The notes under the pieces: generated by a model
Seen by the model: only the letters and a program-made list of their open reading frames with translations
Database searches by the model: none
Told to the model about the DNA's origin: nothing
Part shown: one piece after another, positions 1 through 7,068 of the stretch
Layout: each line of letters opens with the position of its first letter
How positions within the stretch are numbered: position 1 is the first letter of the stretch
From: DATARH01 sp050181375
GTDB lineage: Bacteria; Pseudomonadota; Alphaproteobacteria; ATCC43930; CGMCC-115725
NCBI GenBank assembly: GCA_050181375.1
Contig: JBFXDF010000162.1
Location: forward strand, 1-8,669
Direction of reading: 5' to 3'
DNA: 8,669 bases
Program-made: the position numbers and the translations under genes

Positions 1-548
1 TCGCGATCGCGTTTCTCGGTCCGCTCGTCGGGTCGCTGATCCGGCCGGTCGGCGGGCGGCTGGCGGACCGGATCGGCGGCGCCAGGGTGACCTTCTGGAA
101 CTTCGTCGCGATGGCCGCGGCCACAATCGGCGTTATGTATTTCGTCGAGATCAAGAACTTCGCCGGGTTTCTGGCAATGTTCCTGGTCTTGTTCGTCACT
201 ACGGGAATCGGCAACGGTTCGACCTACCGGATGATCCCCTCGATCTTCCGGCAGGAAAAGCTTGCCGCCGCGCAGGGAGACGGCGAAACCGGCCGGCCCG
301 CCGCGATCAAGGCCGCCGCCCTCGAAAGCGCCGCAGCGCTCGGCTTTATCGGCGCGATCGGCGCCTGCGGCGGCTATCTGATCCCGCGCGGCTTTGGTGC
401 CTCGATCGCCGCCACCGGCGGCCCGCATATGGCGCTGCTGGCGTTCCTGGCGTTCTACGTCACCTGTCTCGCGCTGACTTGGTGGCACTACATGCGCCGG
501 AGCTTCTTGGCGGCGCGCGCGCCGAGCCTTGCCGAAGCGCGGGTCTGA
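1..548 (+). CDS. narK: Nitrate/nitrite transporter, NNP-type MFS permease (5'-truncated by window edge)
   Basis: This is the C-terminal part of an inner-membrane nitrate/nitrite porter of the NNP branch of the major facilitator superfamily. The frame is open from base 3; the GTG at 87 is internal, because the homologous sequence FLGPLVGSLIRPVGGRLADR runs upstream of it. The cytoplasmic loop after this helix is the typical GGRLADRIGGARVT motif, and the R of RPVGG (codon at 42-44) probably matches the conserved substrate-binding arginine of TM8. The helix containing TTGIGNGSTYRMIP (about 218-259) carries the second NNP nitrate signature, GxGNGS. Two more hydrophobic segments follow (about 320-390 and 430-490), then a short basic cytoplasmic tail ending at TGA 546-548. 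The gene ends 4 nt before nirB, so it is probably the import step of the same operon. Direction and specificity (nitrate versus nitrite, uptake versus exchange) cannot be read from this fragment. Confidence 0.9.
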   Translation, partial: AIAFLGPLVGSLIRPVGGRLADRIGGARVTFWNFVAMAAATIGVMYFVEIKNFAGFLAMFLVLFVTTGIGNGSTYRMIPSIFRQEKLAAAQGDGETGRPAAIKAAALESAAALGFIGAIGACGGYLIPRGFGASIAATGGPHMALLAFLAFYVTCLALTWWHYMRRSFLAARAPSLAEARV

Positions 549-552
549 GACG

Positions 553-3009
553 ATGACGGCGGATACGTCACGGCGCGAGCGGCTCGTTGTTATCGGCAAC
601 GGCATGGCCGGGATGCGCACGGTCGAGGAGCTGCTGGCTCGCGCTCCCGATCGTCATGCGGTCACCGTGATCGGGGCCGAGCCGCACCCGAATTACAACC
701 GCATCCTGCTGTCCTCGGTACTGGCCGGCGACAAGACGATTGATGAGATCGTCATCAACCCGCGCGGCTGGTACGACGAGCGCGACATACGGCTGATCGC
801 CGGCGACCCGGCGAGCGCGATCAATCGGGCCGCGAAGCTCGTGACACTGGCGAGCGGCGAGACGCTCGGGTACGACAAGCTGCTGCTCGCGACCGGGTCA
901 AAACCGCTGGCGCCGCCGATCCCGGGGCTCGGGCTTCCCGGCGTGCGCGCCTTTCGCGACATCGCCGATGTCGAGGCGATGATTTCGGCTTCGGAGAACC
1001 GCCGTCGCGCGGTCGTGATCGGCGGCGGCCTGTTGGGGCTCGAGGCGGCCTGGGGATTGAAGCGGCGCGGCATGTCGGTCGCGGTCGTGCACCTGATGCC
1101 GACATTGATGGAACGGCAGCTCGATACCGCCGCCGGAGAATTGCTGCGCCGCGACCTCGACGCGCGCGGCATTGCGTTCTTCACAAACGGCCAGACCGAG
1201 GAAATCCTCGGGACCGACAAGGCCGAAGGTGTGATGCTGGCCGACGGACGGGAGATCCCGGCCGATCTGGTCGTCCTTGCGATTGGCATCCGACCGAGCA
1301 TCGATTTGGCGCGCGCCGCCGGTCTTGACATCAACCGTGGCATCCTGGTCGGCGACGACATGCGTACGAGCGCTCCGCACGTTTACGCGGTCGGCGAGTG
1401 TATCGAGCATAACGGACAGGTGTTCGGCCTTGTCGCGCCGATCTGGGAGCAGGCAAAGGTGTGCGCCGCACGGCTGGCCGGCGACGGAGAGGCGGTTTAC
1501 GTGCCGCCGCCGGTCTTCACGAGCCTGAAGATCACCGGCATAGACGTGTTCTCGGCTGGCGCGCTGGCCGCCGCCGACGAGCACGACGACGAGATCACGC
1601 TGCACGACGCGAAGCGCGGCACGTACAAGAAGGTGGTGCTGCGCGAGGACCGGGTTGTCGGGTGCGTGCTCTACGGCAGCGTCGCCGATGGCCCCTGGTA
1701 CGTCCGGCTGATGCGGGACAAGGCCGATGTGTCGGCTTTTCGCGACCAGCTCGTCTTCGGCCGCGCCTTTGTCGAGCAGCCCGGTACAGCGGCGCCGGGG
1801 GTCGATGTCGCTTCGATGGCCGACGACGAACAGGTCTGCGGCTGCAACGGTGTCGTCAAGGGCACGATCTGCCGCGCGATCCGCGACAAGGGCCTCGACA
1901 CGCTCGACGCGGTGCGGGCGCACACCAAAGCGTCGGCTTCGTGCGGCTCGTGCACCGCAATGGTCGAAGCAATCCTGGCGCAGGTTACCGGCGAGGCGGT
2001 GGTGCGCCCCGACGACCCGCCGGTATGCAAATGCACCGAACATGGCCATGACGCGGTGCGCCGGGCGATCATCGAACGGGAGCTGACGACAATTGCCGCG
2101 GTGCGCGAGGCGCTCGGCTGGAAAAGCCCTGACGGTTGCCAGAAATGCCGGCCGGCACTGAATTACTTCCTGCTGTGCGCCTGGCCGGACAGCTACCGCG
2201 ACGATCCGCAATCGCGCTTTGTCAACGAACGCGTGCACGCGAACATCCAGAAGGACGGCACCTATTCCGTTGTGCCGCGGATGTGGGGCGGCCTCACCAA
2301 CCCGCGCGAGCTGCGCGCGATCGCCGACGCCGCCGAAAAATACGGTGTGCCGACCGTCAAGGTCACCGGCGGTCAGCGCATCGACCTGCTCGGGATCAGA
2401 AAGGAGCAGTTGCCGGCCATTTGGGCCGACCTGAACGAGGCCGGCCTCGTCTCCGGTCATGCCTACGGCAAGGCATTGCGCACCGTCAAAACCTGCGTCG
2501 GCAGCGAATGGTGCCGCTTCGGCACGCAGGATTCGACCGGGCTCGGGGTCAAGATCGAGAAAATGTGCTGGGGATCGTGGACGCCGCACAAGGTCAAGCT
2601 CGCCGTGTCGGGGTGTCCGCGCAACTGCGCCGAGGCGACGATAAAGGATCTGGGCGTCGTCTGCGTCGAGGCCGGATACGACATCGTCGTCGGCGGCAAT
2701 GGCGGAATCGAGGTCCGCGTCACCGATCATTTGGTACGCGTCGCGACCGAGGCCGAGGTGCTGGAGCATGTCGGCGCGTTCTTGCAGCTTTACCGCGAGG
2801 AGGCGCGCTATCTCGAACGCACCGCGCCGTGGGTCGCGCGGGTCGGCATCGAGTATGTGCGCCGCCGCATCGTCGATGATATCGCGGGACGGCGCGAACT
2901 GCACCGACGGTTTCTGTTCGCGCAGAGCTTCGTGCAGAAGGACCCGTGGGCCGGGCGGGCCGCCGGCGCCGCCGCGCATGAATACCGCGCGCTCGCCCCG
3001 GCGGAATGA
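553..3009 (+). CDS. nirB: Assimilatory NAD(P)H-nitrite reductase, large subunit
   Basis: This cytoplasmic enzyme reduces nitrite to ammonium with six electrons from NAD(P)H. Numbering is from ATG 553 (818 aa, usual family length). The FAD site is VVIGNGMAGM (12-21) and the NAD(P)H site is VVIGGGLLGLEAA (154-166); a second FAD contact, YAVGECIEHNGQVFGLVAP, lies at 278-296. Two BFD-type [2Fe-2S] domains follow, with C429/C431/C464/C467 and C492/C494/C529/C532. The ferredoxin-like half domain begins near 560. The siroheme/[4Fe-4S] ligands are C648-x5-C654 and C688-x3-C692, in TCVGSEWCRFG and SGCPRNCAEA. All expected ligands are present. An in-frame TTG at 529 would add eight residues but overlaps the transporter; ATG 553 puts VVIGNG at the usual distance from the N-terminus. 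The ribosome site is weak (only GAGA nearby), so translation may depend on coupling to the transporter ending 4 nt upstream. Confidence 0.97.
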   Translation: MTADTSRRERLVVIGNGMAGMRTVEELLARAPDRHAVTVIGAEPHPNYNRILLSSVLAGDKTIDEIVINPRGWYDERDIRLIAGDPASAINRAAKLVTLASGETLGYDKLLLATGSKPLAPPIPGLGLPGVRAFRDIADVEAMISASENRRRAVVIGGGLLGLEAAWGLKRRGMSVAVVHLMPTLMERQLDTAAGELLRRDLDARGIAFFTNGQTEEILGTDKAEGVMLADGREIPADLVVLAIGIRPSIDLARAAGLDINRGILVGDDMRTSAPHVYAVGECIEHNGQVFGLVAPIWEQAKVCAARLAGDGEAVYVPPPVFTSLKITGIDVFSAGALAAADEHDDEITLHDAKRGTYKKVVLREDRVVGCVLYGSVADGPWYVRLMRDKADVSAFRDQLVFGRAFVEQPGTAAPGVDVASMADDEQVCGCNGVVKGTICRAIRDKGLDTLDAVRAHTKASASCGSCTAMVEAILAQVTGEAVVRPDDPPVCKCTEHGHDAVRRAIIERELTTIAAVREALGWKSPDGCQKCRPALNYFLLCAWPDSYRDDPQSRFVNERVHANIQKDGTYSVVPRMWGGLTNPRELRAIADAAEKYGVPTVKVTGGQRIDLLGIRKEQLPAIWADLNEAGLVSGHAYGKALRTVKTCVGSEWCRFGTQDSTGLGVKIEKMCWGSWTPHKVKLAVSGCPRNCAEATIKDLGVVCVEAGYDIVVGGNGGIEVRVTDHLVRVATEAEVLEHVGAFLQLYREEARYLERTAPWVARVGIEYVRRRIVDDIAGRRELHRRFLFAQSFVQKDPWAGRAAGAAAHEYRALAPAE

Positions 3010-3015
3010 CCAGTG

Positions 3016-3020
3016 AAGGG
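3016..3020 (+). promoter_or_regulatory. Ribosome binding site of nirD
   Basis: AAGGG lies 7 nt before ATG 3028. It decides the start: the in-frame GTG at 3013 lies upstream of this site and has no comparable sequence before it. Confidence 0.6.
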
Positions 3021-3027
3021 TGAAGCG

Positions 3028-3393
3028 ATGGCGGCGGTAGGCTGGATCGACATCGGCCGCCTCGACGACATTCCCCGTCGCGGCGCCCGACGCGTCGTGC
3101 GACCGGACGGAGCGCCGCCGGTCGCGGTGTTTCGCACCGGAGAGGACGAGGTCTTCGCGCTGATCGACCGGTGCCCTCATCGCGGCGGGCCGCTGTCCGA
3201 GGGAATTGTGCAGGGAAATGCGGTCGCCTGTCCGCTGCATGGGTGGGTCATCGAACTCGCCACCGGCCGGGCAGAGGCGCCCGATGAAGGCTGCGCTCGC
3301 ATAATCGACGTGCGGCGCGACGGCGACCGTATCCTGTTGCTGCTCCCTATGGTCCGCGAGGCGGCCGATGAGCCGCGCTGGGAGGCAGCGTGA
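3028..3393 (+). CDS. nirD: Nitrite reductase small subunit, Rieske-type ferredoxin (NirD/NasG-like)
   Basis: A 121-aa Rieske-fold protein that partners NirB. The ligand motif is complete: C49-P-H51 in DRCPHRGGPL, then C68-P-L-H71 in ACPLHGW, giving CxH-x16-CxxH. Some NirD proteins, including that of E. coli as I recall, keep the fold but lack these residues; here a [2Fe-2S] cluster should be bound. That resembles NasG of Paracoccus denitrificans, reported to be a Rieske ferredoxin passing electrons to both nitrate and nitrite reductases. The gene begins 18 nt after nirB, and its TGA (3391-3393) overlaps the GTG of nasA by four bases (GTGA), so it sits physically between the two reductases. 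ATG 3028 is preferred over GTG 3013 because of the AAGGG site. The last dozen residues are acidic and low in conservation. A ring-hydroxylating-type ferredoxin is the alternative, made unlikely by context. Confidence 0.93.
   Translation: MAAVGWIDIGRLDDIPRRGARRVVRPDGAPPVAVFRTGEDEVFALIDRCPHRGGPLSEGIVQGNAVACPLHGWVIELATGRAEAPDEGCARIIDVRRDGDRILLLLPMVREAADEPRWEAA
3381..3385 (+). promoter_or_regulatory. Ribosome binding site of nasA, inside the nirD 3' end
   Basis: GGAGG lies 4 nt before the GTG at 3390 and inside the last codons of nirD. It is the best Shine-Dalgarno match in the operon. It supports the GTG start and the four-base nirD/nasA overlap. Confidence 0.75.
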
Positions 3394-6209
3394 GCGGCGC
3401 GGCCGGTGTGCGCACGACCTGCCCCTATTGCGGCGTCGGCTGCGGGTTGACAGTTGCCGCCGACGGCACGATCGCCGGCGACAAGGAGCACCCCGCCAAT
3501 CGCGGGAGATTGTGCTCGAAAGGCGCGGCGCTTGCCGAGACGCTCGATGATGCCGACCGCCTCCTGTATCCCGAGATCGGCGGCGTCAGGGCGGAGTGGG
3601 ACGAGGCGCTCGATCTGGTCGCCGGCGTGTTCGCCCGTACGATCGACGAGCACGGACCCGACGCGGTCGCGCTCTACGTCTCCGGCCAGTTCCTCACGGA
3701 GGATTATTACGTCGCCAACAAGCTGATGAAGGGCTTTATCGGCACCGCCAATATCGACACGAATTCGCGGCTGTGCATGGCGTCGTCGGTTGCCGGGCAT
3801 ATCCGCGCGTTCGGCGAGGATGTGGTTCCCGGCATTTACGAGGACATCGATGAGGCCGACCTCGCCGTGCTGGTCGGCAGCAATGCGGCGTGGTGCCATC
3901 CGGTGCTGTACCAGCGCCTTGCCGCCGCGAGAGATGCGCGCGGAACGAGGGTTGTCGTTCTCGACCCGCGCCGCACCGCGACCTGCGACATCGCCGACTT
4001 GCATCTCGCGATCCGCCCCGGCTCGGATGTGGCGGTGTTCGCGGCGCTGCTGCTCCATCTGGTCGAGAACGGCGCCTGTGATCGCGATTTTATCGGCGCG
4101 CGCACGGCCGGTCTTGCCGCCGCCGTCGAGACGGCGCGGGCTTCGGCATCGTCGCTCGCCGAGGCGGCGCGGATCGCGGATGTCGATCCCGGCGACCTCG
4201 CGGAGTTTTTCGAGTGGTTCGCCGGCACCGAGCGCAGCGTCACCCTCTATTCGCAAGGGGTGAACCAGTCTTCGTCCGGCACCGACAAGGTCAACGCGAT
4301 CATCAACTGCCACCTCGCGACGGGCCGCATCGGGCGCCCCGGCATGGGGCCGTTCTCGCTGACGGGTCAGCCGAATGCGATGGGTGGGCGTGAGGTTGGC
4401 GGTCTTGCGAACCAGCTTGCGGCGCATATGAGCTTCGCGAGCGAGGTTGACATTGACCGGGTGCGCCGTTTCTGGAACGCGCCCAATATCGCGACCCGCC
4501 CCGGTCTCAAGGCCGTCGAGCTGTTCGACGCGGTGCTCGACCGTCGGGTCAAGGCGCTGTGGGTGCTCGGCACAAACCCGGCGGCCAGCATGCCGCGCGC
4601 AGCCCGTGTCCGAGAGGCGCTCGACGCCTGCCCGTTCGTCGTCGTCAGCGATTGCTGGCCGACCGACACGACGCGCTACGCCGATGTCGCACTGCCGGCC
4701 GCCGGCTGGAGCGAAAAGGACGGCACGGTCACCAACTCCGAGCGCCTGATATCGCGCCAGCGCGCCTTCCGCGCGCCGCCCGGAGAGGCGCGGCCGGATT
4801 GGTGGATGCTGGCTGAGGTCGCGCGGCGGATGGGTTGGGACAGCGCCTTTTCATATCGTCGGCCTGCCGAAATCTTCCGCGAGCACGCCGCGCTGTCTGG
4901 GTTCGAGAACCAGGGACGACGAATTTTCGACATAAGCGCGCTGGCCGGGCTGAGCGACGAGGAATACGACACCCTTTCGCCCGTGCAATGGCCGCTGCCG
5001 CGGAACAGCCCCTCTCCGCCCTTCAGCGGGGAGAGGGAGGGGCCCGGCGCGAAGCGCCGGGAGGGTGAGGCGGGTTGCGGCAGGCGCCGTGACGTTGGCC
5101 CCCTCACCCCGACCCTCTCCCCCGATCGGGGAGAGGAAGCAGAATTTGGCGGCCTATTTGTCCCTAAGCGGCTTTTTGCCGACGGCGCGCCGTTTCCGAC
5201 CGTGGACGGCCGCGTGCGCTTCGTGCCGACGCCGTACCGTCCCCCGGTCGCCGTCGCCAGCGAGCATTTGCCGCTGCTGCTAAATACCGGCCGCATTCGC
5301 GACCAATGGCACACGATGACGCGGACCGGCCGGCTTGCTCGTCTGATGGCGCATCAACGCGAGCCGCTGCTCGACGTGCATCCGGATGACGCGGCGCGTC
5401 TGGACCTGGTCGAGGGCGGTCTCGCTCGCGTCGAGAGCGCGCACGGGGAAACGGTGCTGCCGGTCCGGCTCTCCGCGGCGCAGCGCCGTGGTGAGGTTTT
5501 CGCGGCAATCCACTGGACCGACGCGTTTTCGTCAACCGGTCCGACCGGCCGGCTGGTGCAGGGCGCGACCGACCCCGTTTCCGGCCAGCCCGAATTGAAG
5601 CTGACAGCGGTGCGGGTGAGTCCGATCGCGGCGGTGTGGCGCGGTCTGGTATTGCGGCGCGGCGGCAAGCTACCGGGCGGAGCCTATTATTGGGCGCGCG
5701 TGCCGCTACCGCAGGGCCATGTCTTCGACTTGGCGGGCTGGGCGCCGCTGCCGAGCGGTCAGGGCACGGAAAGCTGGGTGCTTGACCTGCTCGATGCGGC
5801 ATCGCCGACTCCTGAATTGGTGATCTATGCCGACCCGGCGCGCGGGGCGTTCCGTTACGCCAGTTTTGTCGGCGGGCGGCTGAATGCCTGCTTGTTTCTG
5901 TCCCGGAATTCGGCTGGGCTGCCGCCGCGCGAGACGCTGGCGTCGCTGCTCGGCAGCGAGATCGACCCGGAAAGGCGCACGGCCCTGCTGGCCGGAACGC
6001 TGCGCAACGCCGCCGCGACCGAGGCCGGCCCGACGATCTGCGCCTGTTTCGGTATCGGCTTACGTGCGCTGCTCGACGCGATCGCGCGGCATAGTTTGGC
6101 CAGCACCGCCGAGATCGGCGCGGCGCTGCGGGCCGGGACGAATTGCGGCTCGTGCCTGCCGGAACTGCGCGCGATCCTGCTCCGGGCCTCGCCGCGAGCA
6201 AGGCGATAA
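3390..6209 (+). CDS. nasA: Assimilatory nitrate reductase, catalytic subunit (Mo-bis-MGD, [4Fe-4S], C-terminal [2Fe-2S])
   Basis: This cytoplasmic enzyme of the DMSO reductase superfamily reduces nitrate to nitrite (939 aa from GTG 3390). The N-terminal [4Fe-4S] site is C11-x2-C14-x3-C18...C42, followed by K44 (LCSKGA), the lysine thought to relay electrons to the pterin. C129 in NSRLCMASSV is the expected molybdenum ligand of the NapA/NasA type. MGD-binding stretches include VLVGSNAAWCHP (160-171), LYSQGVNQSSSGTDK (286-300) and WVLGTNPAASMP (391-402). The molydopterin dinucleotide-binding domain starts near 627 (LPLLLNTGRIRDQWHTMTR). A BFD-like [2Fe-2S] domain closes the protein with C884/C886 and C919/C922. 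Between PVQWPLPR and GGLFVPKRLFADG lies an Arg/Gly/Pro-rich insert (about 539-587) encoded by a palindromic repeat. No NADH-dehydrogenase partner (NasC/NasB type) is visible, so electrons may come from NirB/NirD or a ferredoxin encoded elsewhere. Confidence 0.96.
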   Translation: MSGAAGVRTTCPYCGVGCGLTVAADGTIAGDKEHPANRGRLCSKGAALAETLDDADRLLYPEIGGVRAEWDEALDLVAGVFARTIDEHGPDAVALYVSGQFLTEDYYVANKLMKGFIGTANIDTNSRLCMASSVAGHIRAFGEDVVPGIYEDIDEADLAVLVGSNAAWCHPVLYQRLAAARDARGTRVVVLDPRRTATCDIADLHLAIRPGSDVAVFAALLLHLVENGACDRDFIGARTAGLAAAVETARASASSLAEAARIADVDPGDLAEFFEWFAGTERSVTLYSQGVNQSSSGTDKVNAIINCHLATGRIGRPGMGPFSLTGQPNAMGGREVGGLANQLAAHMSFASEVDIDRVRRFWNAPNIATRPGLKAVELFDAVLDRRVKALWVLGTNPAASMPRAARVREALDACPFVVVSDCWPTDTTRYADVALPAAGWSEKDGTVTNSERLISRQRAFRAPPGEARPDWWMLAEVARRMGWDSAFSYRRPAEIFREHAALSGFENQGRRIFDISALAGLSDEEYDTLSPVQWPLPRNSPSPPFSGEREGPGAKRREGEAGCGRRRDVGPLTPTLSPDRGEEAEFGGLFVPKRLFADGAPFPTVDGRVRFVPTPYRPPVAVASEHLPLLLNTGRIRDQWHTMTRTGRLARLMAHQREPLLDVHPDDAARLDLVEGGLARVESAHGETVLPVRLSAAQRRGEVFAAIHWTDAFSSTGPTGRLVQGATDPVSGQPELKLTAVRVSPIAAVWRGLVLRRGGKLPGGAYYWARVPLPQGHVFDLAGWAPLPSGQGTESWVLDLLDAASPTPELVIYADPARGAFRYASFVGGRLNACLFLSRNSAGLPPRETLASLLGSEIDPERRTALLAGTLRNAAATEAGPTICACFGIGLRALLDAIARHSLASTAEIGAALRAGTNCGSCLPELRAILLRASPRARR
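5009..5136. repeat. Palindromic repeat element inserted in frame within nasA
   Basis: A compact, highly structured element with inverted ends: CCCCTCTCC at 5009-5017 and GGGGAGAGG at 5128-5136. Inside are four pairings. (a) CCCTCTCC 5010-5017 with GGAGAGGG 5030-5037. (b) A perfect 8-bp stem, CCCGGCGC 5043-5050 and GCGCCGGG 5054-5061, around a GAA loop. (c) GGGTGAGG 5063-5070 with CCTCACCC 5102-5109. (d) A near-perfect stem centred on GATC 5124-5127, with one bulged C at 5119. In the nasA frame it reads without stops, giving PSPPFSGERE at the start and PLTPTLSPDRGEE at the end. From memory, PLTPTLSP-like peptides turn up in many unrelated annotated proteins of GC-rich proteobacteria, as expected for a dispersed intergenic repeat that occasionally falls into genes. 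Exact edges and copy number cannot be fixed from one copy, and no clear target-site duplication is visible. Confidence 0.8.
5043..5061. repeat. Perfect 8-bp hairpin with GAA loop inside the nasA element
   Basis: CCCGGCGC and GCGCCGGG flank the trinucleotide GAA. All eight pairs are G:C, so the stem should be very stable in the nasA mRNA. No T-run follows and the nasA frame continues, so it is not a rho-independent terminator. It is the central arm of the palindromic element at 5009-5136. Confidence 0.7.
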
Positions 6210-6234
6210 GTCTTATGCGGGCTTGCGGCGAATC

Positions 6235-7068
6235 ATGACAAAGACGGATCGGGGCGATGCCCGCCCGCTCTCAGGCCGTACCATCGCGCTGCTGGAGACG
6301 CGCGAGGCGGCGCGCCTCGGCCGAATGCTGCGCGAGCAGGGTGCGGCGGTCGTGAGCGTTCCGGCCGTGGCGATCGTCGATGCGGCCGATTCCGCTCCGA
6401 TCGCGGCCTGGATCGAGCGGTTTGTCGCCGATCCCGCCGATTTTTTGGTGCTGCTGACCGGCGAGGGGCTGACCCGCTTGCACGGCGCGGCTCGGCGCGC
6501 TGGCATCGGCGCCGATTTGGTTGCGGCGCTGGGTCGCACGGTAACGGTGATCCGCGGTCCGAAGCCGGCGCGAGCGTTGCGCGCGCTCGGCCATAACCCG
6601 TTTCTCCGCGCCGAGCCGGCAACGACCGACGGCGTGATTGCTTTGCTGTCCGCTCTCGATCTGCGCAGCCGGCGGGTCGGCGTGCAGCTCTATCCGGACG
6701 CACCCAGCCGTCTCGTCGATTTTCTCGTAGCCGCCGGGGCCTTGCCCGATACGGTCACCCCCTACGAATACGCCGCCGCGGCCTCCGACGCCGCGCTTGC
6801 CGAACTGATCGAGCGGATCGCGGCGGGCGGGGTTGATGCGATCGCCTTTACCAGCGCCACGCAGGCAAGGCGCCTGTTCGATTTCGCCCGGGAGCGCGGC
6901 GACGCCGATCGGCTGGCAGAAAGGCTGCGGCGGACGGCGATCGCCGCAGTCGGCCCGGTCGTGGCGGCCGAGCTTGAGCGAAACAATCTCCGCCCGACGA
7001 TCGTGCCGGAAAACCGGTATTTCATGAAGCCGCTGGTCACCGCGATCACCGACAAACTGAGGCGATAA
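6235..7068 (+). CDS. hemD: Uroporphyrinogen-III synthase-like protein (HemD family)
   Basis: A 277-aa protein with the two-lobed HemD pattern. HemD closes hydroxymethylbilane to uroporphyrinogen III, the last precursor shared by heme and siroheme. Recognisable elements are RTIALLETREAARLGRMLRE (15-34), DFLVLLTGEGLTRL (69-82), GPKPARALRALG (108-119), AIAFTSATQARRLFDFA (202-218) and AIAAVGPVVAAELERNNLRP (235-254), ending in MKPLVTAI. The family is poorly conserved, so fold assignment is firmer than activity. Starting 25 nt after nasA in a cluster whose NirB needs siroheme, it probably supports siroheme supply; a regulatory HemD-like role is possible, but no DNA-binding domain is attached. ATG 6235 lacks a clear Shine-Dalgarno sequence. 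An in-frame TTG at 6223 would add only four residues, and the frame is open far upstream, overlapping nasA, without homology. Confidence 0.85.
   Translation: MTKTDRGDARPLSGRTIALLETREAARLGRMLREQGAAVVSVPAVAIVDAADSAPIAAWIERFVADPADFLVLLTGEGLTRLHGAARRAGIGADLVAALGRTVTVIRGPKPARALRALGHNPFLRAEPATTDGVIALLSALDLRSRRVGVQLYPDAPSRLVDFLVAAGALPDTVTPYEYAAAASDAALAELIERIAAGGVDAIAFTSATQARRLFDFARERGDADRLAERLRRTAIAAVGPVVAAELERNNLRPTIVPENRYFMKPLVTAITDKLRR

Noticed and set aside
87..548. GTG 87 as the start of an independent small membrane protein
   Set aside because: The same frame is open to the window edge and encodes conserved transporter sequence upstream of 87.
529..552. TTG 529 as the nirB start
   Set aside because: It would overlap the transporter by 20 bases with no ribosome site; ATG 553 is next to the transporter stop and fits the family N-terminus.
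898..3240. Very long open frame (780 codons) on the minus strand opposite nirB and nirD
   Set aside because: It lies antisense to two genes with unmistakable motifs. Long antisense frames are common in GC-rich genes because few stop codons arise, and its translation shows no domain.
5009..5136. Hairpins in the element as a transcription terminator
   Set aside because: No T-run follows any stem, and the nasA frame continues for another 357 codons with conserved domains.
4676..5314. Minus-strand open frame of 212 codons spanning the palindromic element
   Set aside because: Antisense to nasA, whose conserved motifs lie on both sides; the openness follows from the base composition and the symmetric repeat.
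6215..6238. Seven-codon ORF (ATG to TGA) between nasA and hemD, overlapping the hemD start as ATGA
   Set aside because: Could act in translational coupling, but there is no ribosome site and such tiny frames are expected by chance.
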